From NCBI GenBank assembly GCA_948567375.1, contig OX419760.1:16368001-16432000 (forward strand): a stretch of DNA of 64,000 bases. The letters run 5' to 3'. The notes under the pieces were generated by a model. That model ran no database searches, was not told where the DNA came from, and worked only from the letters and a program-made list of their open reading frames with translations. A program made the position numbers and the translations under genes. This DNA is from Lunularia cruciata (lineage: Eukaryota; Streptophyta; Marchantiopsida; Lunulariales; Lunulariaceae). Position 1 is the stretch's first letter; each line of letters begins with the position of its first letter. Shown in pieces: positions 1-9,991 of the stretch.

Positions 1-1407
1 ACATACTGTCCAATTAGAACCAGTTTGAATTAGAATTTTCTGTATAAGGTAGAAGCAGCGGCTGTCTTTACCTGCCACCATTCATGAGAAGGCAAACTGA
101 TAAACTTACTGTTAATCATCCTCCCATACCGTCAATTCTGATTCTGCTAACTGTTCAATATGGATCAGTTTGAATTCGAATCAGAGTCTCTGGATAATGT
201 GGACGCAGCGGTTGGTCAGAGCATACTCTTCACGCGACACGCAATTTTTCAATTTGGATTTGAGAAGTTGATGAGAATATACTACAGTTTGTTATGTCAC
301 AAATTCAAATCGCTTATATCAAGTGAGACGTCCTCTGTTGAAATTCATGTCGCCAACGATGATGTCCCGTGGCAGGCCTCCTGGTTTAAGATAGAGGACA
401 GACGCCTCTCTTCAAAACCCAAAGAGGAAAATTCCGGAGGCACTTGGGCGTACTTGTATTGTCGCCCAATACATGTACGATATACGGTACAAGTTTCCTA
501 TTAAAGATAAAGAGGTAACGTAATCTCGAATACAGTATAGTATACTATCAATTTTATAATGTTACTTCGGGATGGAACATACATTTAAGCATTATTGGCT
601 ATATGTGCAAATCTCATCACTTTATACAAGTCCCATCCCCCATGTGAACATGCGATGTAAATATCAATCAATTAGTCATGTCATGTGGATAAAGTAATAG
701 GTCTCAAAATTTCGCAGAAACACATATTATAATTTAAGAAGATATTTAAAAAGAGATTTCTAGTTGAGACTCCACATAATGGTCCAGATGAAACTCCACA
801 TAATGGTCTGGGTTTATCTTTCCTGACTTTCAAGTATCACCGAGAGGATTCAGAGATGGGGTCCAACTTCTTATACTGGTTGGATCCCCCATTATCAGTT
901 AAGAACTTTTTCTGTAGTCATTGAGAGTATTCGTAGGACAGTACAGTAAAGAAAGCTTCACACTTTGAACTCTCACTTGTTTGAATCTCCCCCGTAACCC
1001 GAGACAGATTCCAATCCATCTTCCAGTACAATGCATCTTCATCTTCATTAGCAGATGTGATATTAAATTAATAGAAGATTCGCGATAAGACATGCCTTGA
1101 GACAAATCACATGAATTTTATTTTCTTCGAACTCTAATTAATCTGGGTAATTGTGAGGATCTGATCCAAGATTATCCGTAAATTGGTACTGTCATACGAG
1201 TTGTGACTAACTTTTGGTATATGTTGGAAACACTAAGTAAAGGGGAGTGGTAAATCTATAAAGATATGTTATTACTCAATATTCCTAGTAGCTGATGTGT
1301 TATTCTCCTAGTAACTAACATGTAATAGATATTATTAGTAATAATTTTCCACATGATTTGATAATAACTATTGTGTATGATTTATAATCACAATGATGAT
1401 CATCTTC
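1..1407. other. Intergenic sequence, no recognised gene
   Basis: AT-rich sequence without a recognisable coding region. Around 769-815 there is a short imperfect tandem repeat of about 24 bp built on the phrase CTCCACATAATGGTC. One uninterrupted reading frame of 114 codons (160-504, plus) resembles nothing I know and has no supporting context. Confidence 0.5.
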
Positions 1408-1424
1408 ATCAACTAGCACATATG
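1408..1424. repeat. Target-site duplication of LINE copy A, left copy
   Basis: The 17-mer ATCAACTAGCACATATG lies directly outside the 3' end of the minus-strand LINE and is repeated exactly at 6510-6526. This fixes the borders of the whole nested block and shows the LINE was inserted here first. Confidence 0.9.
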
Positions 1425-1525
1425 AGTGAGAAGGACGGCCGGGTAGAAAAAATGAAGGATGGGAAGACCCTATCAAGCTATACATGATATAGACGGTGAA
1501 AAAGGAGAGATGAGAAAGGTAAAAT

Positions 1526-1538
1526 GGGGCTAAGCCCC
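1526..1538 (-). other. 3' UTR hairpin of the LINE family
   Basis: A short palindrome (GGGGC stem, 3-nt loop, GCCCC) about 100 bp before the LINE 3' end. The same hairpin occurs at the equivalent place in LINE copy C (53027-53039). Conservation in two old copies suggests a role in template recognition by the element's RT; that role is inference. Confidence 0.5.
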
Positions 1539-1744
1539 AATGGAGTCTATATGAGAAATCTGCCTCACTGCACCTAAGATATCCAAGCTATGCAAGTCGT
1601 GTGGTCTACAACTGGAGCATCCAAAGAAGCATCATCTAGTGGAATTGCTCTCTTATGGATTGCACCACCCGCTGCCCTTTGTAGAGCAATGGACACATGC
1701 TGTCTAAAATATGCTACAAAGTATGAGAGTGAGAGTGGTATTCC

Positions 1745-2254
1745 CTACCACCTAACATGATAAGCTCTAGTGCACTCCTTGACAAATGTGTCAAATGCCG
1801 TGTCCATCACTCCATATAACTCCAAGGCTAGAGGAACAAAGAGGTGACCTTGTTGCATGCCCCTATACTTGGAGACATTGTGACCTGTTGCTACGCTTAC
1901 CGCCCATCTAGGGGGATGGGTAATCACTCCCTCCACAATTGTATCTTGTGTAGGGTCTATAACCACAACATCTGCTACTATCACTTGATCATCTTGGACC
2001 AAGTATAAGTCTGCCCTGACATGTGTTGTCTGCAAAGCATACAAATGCTCCCTCCAAACCAAGTGTCCACTATCTTGTGCCATAGCAAACACTATGTCCC
2101 TAATAGTATCATGGGTAGCTATCCTCTGTCCTCCAAAAGGACATTGTGTCGTATGGACCGCTGCTGCATCTAGTGTAGAACCACACTCACAAGTGAATAA
2201 TGAAGATGCAATTGGGTAGACCAAACCTAAGCAAAACCTCATTGTTGGAGACAA
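1745..2254 (-). pseudogene. LINE copy A C-terminal zinc motif and PDDEXK-like endonuclease
   Basis: An uninterrupted 169-residue stretch. It begins with a Cys-X-Cys...His...Cys motif (CECG at about residues 23-26, then VHTTQC), followed by THDTIRD, which sits where R2-type elements have RHN. Then RADLYLV...VIVADVVVIDP sits where a PD-(D/E)XK nuclease core is expected. This order (RT, zinc motif, nuclease) is the one known for R2-like LINEs, in contrast to the N-terminal APE endonuclease of most plant LINEs. The strict PD is replaced by AD, so activity is doubtful. The parental ORF would have extended upstream through the RT. Confidence 0.65.
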
Positions 2255-3051
2255 AGTAGCTGGTGCTAGTCGGAATGCCCTAATGCACGGTCAAGCTAGG
2301 ATCCAAGAGCATGCACCCATGCTGGAGCAAGAGCAAAGACGTGCTCTAGTAGCTTGAGGAATGGACAAGTCAACTAAGAGAGAATGTAGCGTATGCTCAC
2401 AATGTCACTCCATCAAGGAAGACTGTAAACCTCTAGTCCAATCTGATGATAGTGAAGCAAAAGATGGAAAGTCCTCTCGTGCCCGTGGGGATAGACTATC
2501 TCTCATCTATCGTAATAACATCTGGAGAGAAAAGGACCCCCCTCCACCTTTATATCACATACGTTTCCAAGACCGGCCTATTAACAACCACAAAATGAGA
2601 GGAAAGTAGGGGTGCCAAGAGAGCCCAACTACCCAAAAATGCTATAGGTGTAGTCTCCTCCATAAATAGCAAGCTATCCCTCCACACGAGATTGGCAGAG
2701 CCATTTTTTTATGTGCCAAATCCCTTGTCACACACTCAAATGTCCTTGGTCTAATAATATCAAATGATAGGAGGATTCCTATAATCCTCCTATCAAAGCC
2801 TCTTAGACGTGATAGGAAGGACAAGGAGGGAGGAATTGTACACATGAGGTAGGATGGTAGACAAGCAATACTAGAGGAGAGTATACCAAATGCCACATGC
2901 GGATCTCCTAATAATGGAAGGTCATTCACATGGAGAACATCCTATGCAAGGGCAACGTCTAAGAAGCATGTGACAAAATCCTTGGATCCTATTGGCACTC
3001 CAAGAACACTTAGTCCATATGTAGATGCGATACACCCCTCTGGAAGCTCAA

Positions 3052-3904
3052 TGTAACAATATGGAGTTTAACGATGTAGTTAGTAAGGCTAACGAAGTAG
3101 AGAATAAGCCAGATTAGCCTAGAATATTCCAAAAGCATCTAGGAAGCTTCTTGGGAAGCTTCCTGACTAGTTAACTTGTGCTCCAAGCAGGTAGCTTCTA
3201 GAAGGAAGCTTTTAGAAGCTTCTAACTAGCTTAGCTTGCACGCTAAGTAGGCAGCTTGTAGAAGGAAGCTTCTTGAGAATCTTCCTAGTTAACTTGGCTT
3301 GCACTTTAAGAAAGCGGCTCAAGGAAGCTTCTTGAGAAGCTTCTCAAGGGCCTTGTGTAAAAGACCTAAACCGAGGAGAGAAATAGGAGAATGGAACCTC
3401 ACATTGGGACACTTGAATGAGGGAAAACTCCAAATGCCTAGCATGAGCTTTGGCTTTGGTATTTATAGATAACATACAAGACCCATGAAGCTTCTCAAGA
3501 AGCTTCATTGAGCAGCTTTCTTGGAGTGCAAGCCAAGTTAACCAGGAAGCTTCTCAAGAAGCTTCCTTCTAGAAGCTGCCTACTTGGAGTGCAAGCTAAG
3601 CTAGTTAGAAGCTTCTAGAAGCTTCTTTCTAGAAGCTACATGCTTAGGGCGAAAGTTAACTAGTTGGGAAGCTTCCCAAGAAGCTTCTTAGATACTTCTA
3701 GAATATTCTAGGCTATTTTGTCTTATTCTCTACTTCGTAAGCCCGACTAACTTCGTCGCTAAACTCCATATTGTTACACCTTGTATGCTATCTATAAATA
3801 CCAAAGCTGAAGCTCATGCAAGACATTCGGAGTTTTCCCATGTTCAAGAGTCCCAATGTGAACTTTCATTTTCTTATTTCTCTCCTTGGTTTTGGTCTTT
3901 TACA
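3052..3904 (+). repeat. gypsy-2 5' LTR, split by a reverse copy of the same LTR
   Basis: Starts TGTAACAATATGG and ends CTTTTACA. With the insertion at 3356-3783 removed, the LTR is about 425 bp, matching the 423 bp of the inserted copy. A TATA-like box (TATAAATA) lies at about 3791-3798. The U3 part is rich in short AAGCTTC/GAAGCTT palindromes, so it folds on itself even without the insertion. The LTR is followed at once by a primer-site-like sequence. Confidence 0.85.
3356..3778 (-). repeat. Solo LTR of gypsy-2 family nested inside the gypsy-2 LTR
   Basis: A complete reverse-oriented LTR (TGTAACAATATGG on the minus strand at 3778, CTTTTACA ending at 3356). It is flanked by a perfect 5-bp target duplication CCTTG at 3351-3355 and 3779-3783. 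It is a solo LTR left by recombination of a full element that had jumped into a relative's LTR. Together with the host LTR it makes a large inverted repeat spanning about 3052-3904. Confidence 0.9.
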
Positions 3905-3921
3905 TTGGTATCAAAATAGGA
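3905..3921 (+). promoter_or_regulatory. gypsy-2 primer binding site (degenerate)
   Basis: TTGGTATCAAAATAGG directly follows the LTR end. The first part, TGGTATCA, matches the plant initiator-Met tRNA primer site TGGTATCAGAGC; the rest has decayed. It defines the LTR edge. Confidence 0.65.
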
Positions 3922-4135
3922 ATGGGATAGATGGAATTTATGGACCACCAAATCCACTTCCACCAAACCATTGGGATTTCCGTGTCCAAGTGCTACCCAA
4001 GCATCATTTCACAATTCATTACCTCACACTTTGGACAAGATTTTTTGCATATGATCACCATATCTAAGGAACCCTTGATACTTTAGGTCGTAACTTATGG
4101 AGAATGGTGGATGTGCTATTTCTATGTGTTAATAA
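3920..4135 (+). pseudogene. gypsy-2 pre-gag ORF carrying the shared leader module
   Basis: Between primer site and gag lies a short coding stretch, broken by one frameshift near 4028 and one TAG near 4084. Its start has PNPLPPN and DFRVQVLPK, like the second pre-gag ORF of gypsy-1 (PNPLPFN, VEIRYVVRPK). After the frameshift it reads HFGQDF, then EPLIL, VVTYGEWW and FYVL, paralleling HFGAEF, NPVIL, PVVIYDKEW and IYIL in the first pre-gag ORF of gypsy-1. I know no named domain with this pattern. Function unknown. Confidence 0.6.
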
Positions 4136-4193
4136 TTAGATAGATTAGGGTGGAGTGATAGAGTAGAAATCATGGCGGCGATACCCGATGTTA

Positions 4194-5866
4194 TCTTTGC
4201 TATGCAACAACAAATTGAGCATCTTACTTGATTGTTGGATGAACGAGATCTTTGACAACAAGAGCATGTAGAGAGAGTACCAATTTGAGAAGGAGAAGAT
4301 CGGATCAGATTCCCTAAACCCAAGGTATTTGAAGGCAAGAATCTCCCAGGTGCAGTGGAGAATTTTGTGTTTGATTGTGAATGTTATTTTGAAGCTACCA
4401 ATCTACAAGACGAGCAAAAACAAATTCTCTTGGCTTCTAGCCAATTGGATGGAGTAGCAAATCTATGGTGGAGATTCCGAGTGGAGAGAGCTGAACAACA
4501 AATTGTTGCACCAATCTTGACATAGGCAGAATTCAAGAGTGCAATAATTAGTCGATTCTAAGCTATAAATGCCACACGAGCTGCACGGGATAAGTTGGCA
4601 GAGTTGAAATAGATTGGCTCTGTAAGAAGTTACATCACGCAGTTCTAAAACACTATCATGCAAATCCCAGATATATTGGAAGGTGAAGCTCTAGATAAAT
4701 TTGTGAGGGACTTGAAGGCAAGAACCAAATTAGAGGTAACCATGCAAGAGCCACAATACTTGGAGGACGCCATGCGGCTGGCCAAACATTTTGATTCCTT
4801 GGTGGCAACAACTTGGTCTCAACCTCGACCTCCACAGAGCCTACCAATACACTACACACAAGTAGAGGAGCCAACACCAATGGAGATTGATGCCATTCAA
4901 CAAAGACACTTGGCACGATAGTGTAATACCAAGGGTTAGCCATATGATCTAGATGTGAAATTTGGTTTGGTAACATCTAGAATGATGTTATACATGATGG
5001 TCAAAATAGATCAGATAGAAGTATCACCAAAAGAGTACTTCTACTAATAGGGCAGAAACTGAAATAGACTTGAGAACCTTAGAACCAATAGCTAGACATA
5101 TGATTTAAAGGTGAGAATTGGTTTGGTAACATCTGGAAGGATGTTACACATGATGGAATAAACAGATCAGAAAGAGATATCACCAAAAGAGGACTTCTAC
5201 TAATAGAGTAGGAACCGAAATATGCCTAAAATCTTTGAAGGCAATTTTGGAGGCCTAAACGGATGAATTAGGCCTCGAAAGTGTGTGATTCCCCCCCCAG
5301 CCAAGGAAAGGCAGGCCTTCCCTCCCCCCTGGTTTGTCTCGTCAAGAGCTTTCCAACGGTACCTTACTCATGTGATTCTGAGATTCCTACAAGAAGATTC
5401 CCTAAAAGATTCCCTCTGGTCAAAGCTCATTTGACCAACCAGATAGGACCTAGACCAGACAGGTCACCCATCCAAGTAAGTAATCCAAGGGTGGAGCTTG
5501 TTGACATGTCACCTATCTGTGTCCCTAATCCTATGGTGGAGCTTCCTTGGAGGAGATCCTCTTTGCCTATATAATAAAGAGAAGGTGCTCCCTTGGAGCA
5601 TCGAATGTTTGAGTGTGCAATCTGTGTTTTCTCTCTTCTCTTGTCCTCGGAGTATTACAGGTAGATAGAGAGAAATTGCAACAAAGTGGTGGTTGTTTTT
5701 ATTCGCCAATTGGGACATCGTATTGCTGAATGTCCACTCAAGAATGGACGACCTCGACAAGTTGCCCAGGTGGAGGTTGTGGAGCGTAATGATAAGGGAA
5801 ATGAGGAATCCCAGTAGGAGATTTTGAGCCGCCTATTGGGAGCTTCATTAGTTGCAATGGGATTGA
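4194..5866 (+). pseudogene. gypsy-2 gag with decayed CCHC zinc knuckle, split by a solo LTR
   Basis: A capsid-like gag region can be read in one frame from about 4194 to 4921 (motifs PKPKVFEGK, LDGVANLWWRF, AEFKSAIISRF, DKFVRDLKARTK). It is interrupted by several stops, each explained by a W or Q codon changed by one transition. After the solo LTR the frame resumes at 5660, and a CCHC knuckle of the C-X2-C-X4-H-X4-C type can be recognised near 5692-5735, with a 2-bp loss inside it. The sequence stops at the LINE junction just after the knuckle. It is a relic of the nucleocapsid polyprotein. Confidence 0.75.
4922..5659 (+). repeat. Solo LTR of the gypsy-1 family inside gypsy-2 gag
   Basis: A 738-bp LTR starting TGTAATACCAAGGG and ending GGAGTATTACA, closely similar to both LTRs of the full element at 30418-36800. 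A TATA box (TATATAATA) lies at about 5567-5575. Flanks are GATAG (4917-4921) and GGTAG (5660-5664), a 5-bp duplication with one mismatch, so this solo LTR is probably older than the full copy. It is the last-added layer of the nest. Confidence 0.9.
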
Positions 5867-6509
5867 AGGGCACCATGCCTTGCACCTTGACTCTCAAGCC
5901 TACTAGATGTACTCGATAGTCAAGTGGTCAAAGGCCTGCCTAATCTGATCTATAGGGCACATCATCTACCAAGGAGAGAAATACACAACCTGGCATGGCC
6001 AAAGTAGTAGATAGGAGAGCTCTAAAGTGAGCCATGGCAAATAAGGGTCCCCCTAAAGGATCTCCCTAACGTGTACCCACAATTGACTCCAAGACAGTAA
6101 CTCCCTCTTATGAACCATTGTGTTGGTAGTAAAGGGAAGCAAGAGAGCCATAAAAAAATCGCACAAAAGGAATAAGACTTGCCAAGGATCCACTAGCCTC
6201 TCTAAGCTCTCTAAAGATAGATGCTTGCGAGATGTTATTAAAAGCGTTCTCAAAATCCACATGTAAGATGATCCACTCCGGATGGATATCTAGGAGTGCC
6301 CTAATGCCTAGAGATATTGCCTCACATCCTCCAAGTGTAGCTACTTTAAATTGACATGGACTGAGGTGCTGTCAAAAGTGAGAACAATATTGAAGGATAA
6401 TGGTGCGACTGACCAAATGCAAAAAGATCTCTGCAATAGCAATCGATCTAATGCACCCCGTGTCTTTCTCCATCACAAGAAGTAGACTAGCACCTAAGCA
6501 TAGTGAGAA

Positions 6510-6526
6510 ATCAACTAGCACATATG
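6510..6526. repeat. Target-site duplication of LINE copy A, right copy
   Basis: Exact repeat of the 17-mer at 1408-1424. It marks the truncated 5' end of the minus-strand LINE. Confidence 0.9.
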
Positions 6527-7605
6527 TAGAAAAATCTACAATCAATAATATCTAAAGCATTTAGGAGAATTCTATTGTTTCTTGTGGATAACATTTTCAG
6601 TTGATGCATACAAACTGGTGTGATGACGGACCAAAATAGTTTCATATTTTGTATAGTTATATATACACGATACGAAATGCAAATATAGTTGTAGAAAACT
6701 TTAAAACCTATCCATCACCATGGTCACCACAAAGAGAGGCATCAGTTGGTATCCTCTTTTACTGGTCTCTAAGCACTCTCATCATCTTAGCTTTTCTCTT
6801 GAGGAGGTGTAATAGCTATATACATCTTCTCCATTATCATGCAAGTATTGCCAACATACATTTCCTATATGAACACTAGACATAAACTGCCGACAACCTT
6901 AACATACAAGATCCCTGAACTATGAAACTCTCATATAAAGATCCATAAATCTTCAAGTAAGTAAGTAAGTAACTAACAAGTATCCAACTTCTATTCCTTC
7001 CTTCTCTACATTCTGACTTGGCAGCCTTCAGATATCAACTATCGATCGTTCTATTGCTTGTAACCGATCCAATGAAACTAACTACCAAGAAAATTTCCCT
7101 TCAATAACCAAAAAATCAAATCTCAAAATGATATTTAACGCTGACAATGTATTATTGTTTATCATTTTTAAGCTACATTTTCGTCGATAACTCAAAGCTA
7201 CGTCCACCAATTGTGATAACTTATGTTCTTATACTGCCGCAATGACCGGAAACTAGCATTATGAGACATTTCCATATACTAAAGTATTCAATTCCATAGA
7301 AATCGATCAATTTGTATTATAACTGCTATACATATTCAAATTCTTTATTGAGACTTGTGAAAACCAAGTGTATAAAAGTGAGTTGCAAATCATATATATC
7401 CAGGTCTCCGGCTCTCAAAATCAAGTCCACACTTGAATCTATATATCTTCTGCATGAACCATATAATATCAAATATTGAATGCTTAGAAATATAGACATT
7501 AAATTTATGATTGGAAATTATATATCCTCATCATAAAACCATGTGATATTAAATATTCAAAATTTTAAAAATATATATCCTCGGTGAAAAAACGTATATA
7601 TTAAA

Positions 7606-7745
7606 GGTAGTGCTGTTTCCACAACACCTGTTGCTGTTTCCACCACATTTATCCCCCGACTCCAGCACTGAGATTAGTTTAGGTCGATTAATTTACAGTG
7701 TTATGGTGAAAATAACTAAAAGTGTGGTGGAGAATAGCACCTCCC
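7606..7745. mobile_element. MITE candidate, 140 bp, with 9-bp target duplication
   Basis: The first about 45 bp (GGTAGTGCTGTTTCCAC...) and the reverse complement of the last about 45 bp (GGGAGGTGCTATTCTCCAC...) are clearly similar, so the piece folds into one hairpin. Flanks are TATATTAAA (7597-7605) and TATACTAAA (7746-7754), 8 of 9 identical. A 9-bp duplication is typical of Mutator-like elements. There is no coding capacity. The ends differ from those of the MULE at 38-43 kb. Confidence 0.5.
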
Positions 7746-7931
7746 TATACTAAATATCTAATGTGCGCCACCGCTTTAAGACGATACGGTTAATTGAGGC
7801 TATATTTTAGTGGAGGCATTGAAGTCAGTGGTACAAGATTTGGATCTTATTTCTCTTGCATAATCATTCAATCACTTTTATGTGGCTCTTACAATACGTC
7901 TTCTCCGGGTAAATATGTACAAGAAGGATAG

Positions 7932-8018
7932 TGAGAAATGAGGACATGAAGCCGTTCGAGAAATGGGAGATCCAGAACTCATTGAATGCAAATGAGACGA
8001 ATGATATATAATGTATAT
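7932..8018 (+). repeat. Dispersed repeat shared with an SCC2 intron
   Basis: About 85 bp starting near AGAAATGAGGACA and containing GATCCAGAACTCATTGAATG is also present in the same orientation at about 60517-60600. The two copies differ by several substitutions and small gaps. Nature unknown; probably a fragment of an uncharacterised repeat. Confidence 0.6.
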
Positions 8019-9991
8019 AAAAAAAGTGCAAGACAAAATTTAGTATAAATTCGGGAAAGGAGATGACATGTGTACAAGAAGGATAATGTGCGGTCAGGGT
8101 GGGTGCTTCTTTAATGGTATTTAAGAAAACATTTTATATTCTAAAAGAGCATATTCCCACATGAAATGGATGATTCTAAGTCCCGGCGATCAATCCTATA
8201 TCATGATGAGTTGTAATAATGTGAGTTTTTTGGTGATGCTAAGATATTTAAGTCGGGTGTGAGCCTATTATTGTGATGAAACATTTATGATACGACTTCC
8301 TTACCACTACAACTTTTAGGATCCAAGTAGAAGAAAAATGACGTACTAAATGAGAACATCACGGATAAGAACCCGACCCAAACAACTATCGAGATTATAA
8401 TCTTCAGAACCATATTTAAAGATGAAAATGAAACATGTTATGAAATGAGAAGTTTTATAAGGACATAACAAGTAAAGCATAAGATTATATATTTTTTGCT
8501 ATGATAGTTCTTAAAGTTTTTAAGTTTATGGTAATTTTATGAAATAATGAAAATTTACTTCATATGAGATTTTGATAATATATGACAGGATAAATTTTTA
8601 TTTAAGCAGAATTTGTAATAATTTTCAGCAAAAATCTGAATTCCATAAAGAATAATAAAGGATAAAATAAATTATTACACTATATTGTTAAACGTAAGAT
8701 TTTACTTTTAGCAATTATGTAGTGAGCTAATTAGTAGATTTGTCTAAATTTCACAACGACCAAGTTATAATTGGTATCAATGGATAATCAGGCTAGATGA
8801 AACACATTTCTACTTCAACAAATTGATACTCAAAATATTTTGAATAATGCTTTTAGGATTTTAATATAAATGAACCATATGATTCTAATTATTATGAAAA
8901 TTAAAGGTTTCATATCATAAAGAAATTGACTCAACCTAAAATATGAATTTAAATTTATTAATCTCCAAATTTATTTTGGATACGAATTGCATCACTATAA
9001 ATATAAAAAATTTCTTCATCTTTGATTACTCTTTATAAGGTTTATAGAAACTATATATGAGCTTGAATTCACCTAATGATAAATTAGTTTTCAATTATAT
9101 TATGGTGGAGCCTATCAATAAAGGATCATGAGAGTGTATGAACCGGCCTTTCATCAAGTTTGAGATTTTTAATTTTTGACTTTATTTACACCAAATTTCG
9201 GAGCCTGCAGCCAATAATGGATGATAAATTGCATGAGATAAAAGTATTCATAATTTACCTAGAGATCTCAAGTTTTAGCAAAAAATATTTAATTTTCTCC
9301 ACAAGGAAAAGTATCCTTCCGAATAACAATTGACCACTAAAGTTGAATGTAAGGAGATTCCGAGTGAAGTTGGAATCCAGTGTTTAAATTACACACTCAC
9401 CGATGGAGAAGCACTTACAAGAATAAGCCATCATAAACTTACAGAAACTTAATACGTGATATTTATGGTCATAGGAATCTAATTTGAAAACATACCGATC
9501 CTCTAACATAAGATCTACTGAAACAAAACGGTGAATTGGAGGTTATGTTTTCTTTGTGCAGTTCCAGTTCCAGTTGATAGTACTTGAGAAACCTATGATA
9601 ATTCTGTTCCTTTAACCTTGATTGCATAAATTACAAAATCTAATTACTCCAAATACTCCGACTGAATCTAAATTTTCCCACGCATCGTCCATACCTCTTA
9701 AATAATTAGGATTCAATCTCTATATCTTTCAAATACATAAGACTCAATTCCTGGGTAAGTCCAAAAAGTAAAAGCCTTCTCGAGTGATGGGCACGATAGT
9801 TACCAGAAGACAGAGTGTATCCTAAAGTGAAGGTAAGGAGAATATGCATGGTAAATACTTGTAATACAAGTATTACAAGGATTTACTGTATTTGATTTTC
9901 TAATTTGTACAGATCATCTGCTGAAAGATAAAACTTTGCGCACAAACTGACATGTTCGGGAGCGTAATGGGCGGCAGTGAACTAGCACTAC

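Larger units (their letters stand above)
3052..5866 (+). mobile_element. gypsy-2: truncated Ty3/gypsy element inserted in LINE copy A
   Basis: From left to right: a 5' LTR (3052-3904, holding a nested LTR), a degenerate tRNA-iMet-type primer site, a pre-gag ORF, gag, and a CCHC knuckle region that stops abruptly at the LINE junction. No protease, RT, integrase or 3' LTR is present, so most of the element has been deleted. The target duplication cannot be tested because the 3' LTR is lost. A gypsy-1 solo LTR at 4922-5659 splits gag. Confidence 0.8.
1425..6509 (-). mobile_element. LINE copy A, 5'-truncated, restriction-like endonuclease type, interrupted by gypsy-2
   Basis: A non-LTR retrotransposon reading right to left. 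The piece 6509-5867 encodes part of the reverse transcriptase, and 3051-1425 holds the RT C-terminus, a Cys/His zinc motif, a restriction-like endonuclease and the 3' UTR. It aligns piece by piece with the plus-strand copies at 21.6-23.9 kb and 51.9-53.1 kb. The break at 3051/5867 is filled by a Ty3/gypsy element, and about 20 bp of LINE sequence is missing at the junction. The 3' end has no poly(A) tail. The 5' end is truncated within the RT fingers region, as is usual for LINE insertions. Several frameshifts and stops make it non-functional. The target duplication is a perfect 17 bp. Confidence 0.85.
6527..9991. other. Intergenic AT-rich region, no recognised gene
   Basis: No coding region is supported. 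It contains a small run of GTAA units near 6958-6972, a MITE candidate (7606-7745) and a repeat shared with an SCC2 intron (about 7932-8018). The phrase TGTACAAGAAGGATA occurs twice (about 7915 and 8070). The 3' flank of the PhzF gene lies at the right end. Confidence 0.5.

Noticed and set aside
160..504. 114-codon open frame, plus strand
   Set aside because: No recognisable motif, no splice or repeat context, and no related sequence in the window. Could be real but cannot be supported.
3816..4067. 83-codon open frame spanning the LTR end and leader of gypsy-2
   Set aside because: It begins inside the LTR and reads through the primer site. Only its second half is meaningful, as part of the pre-gag ORF.
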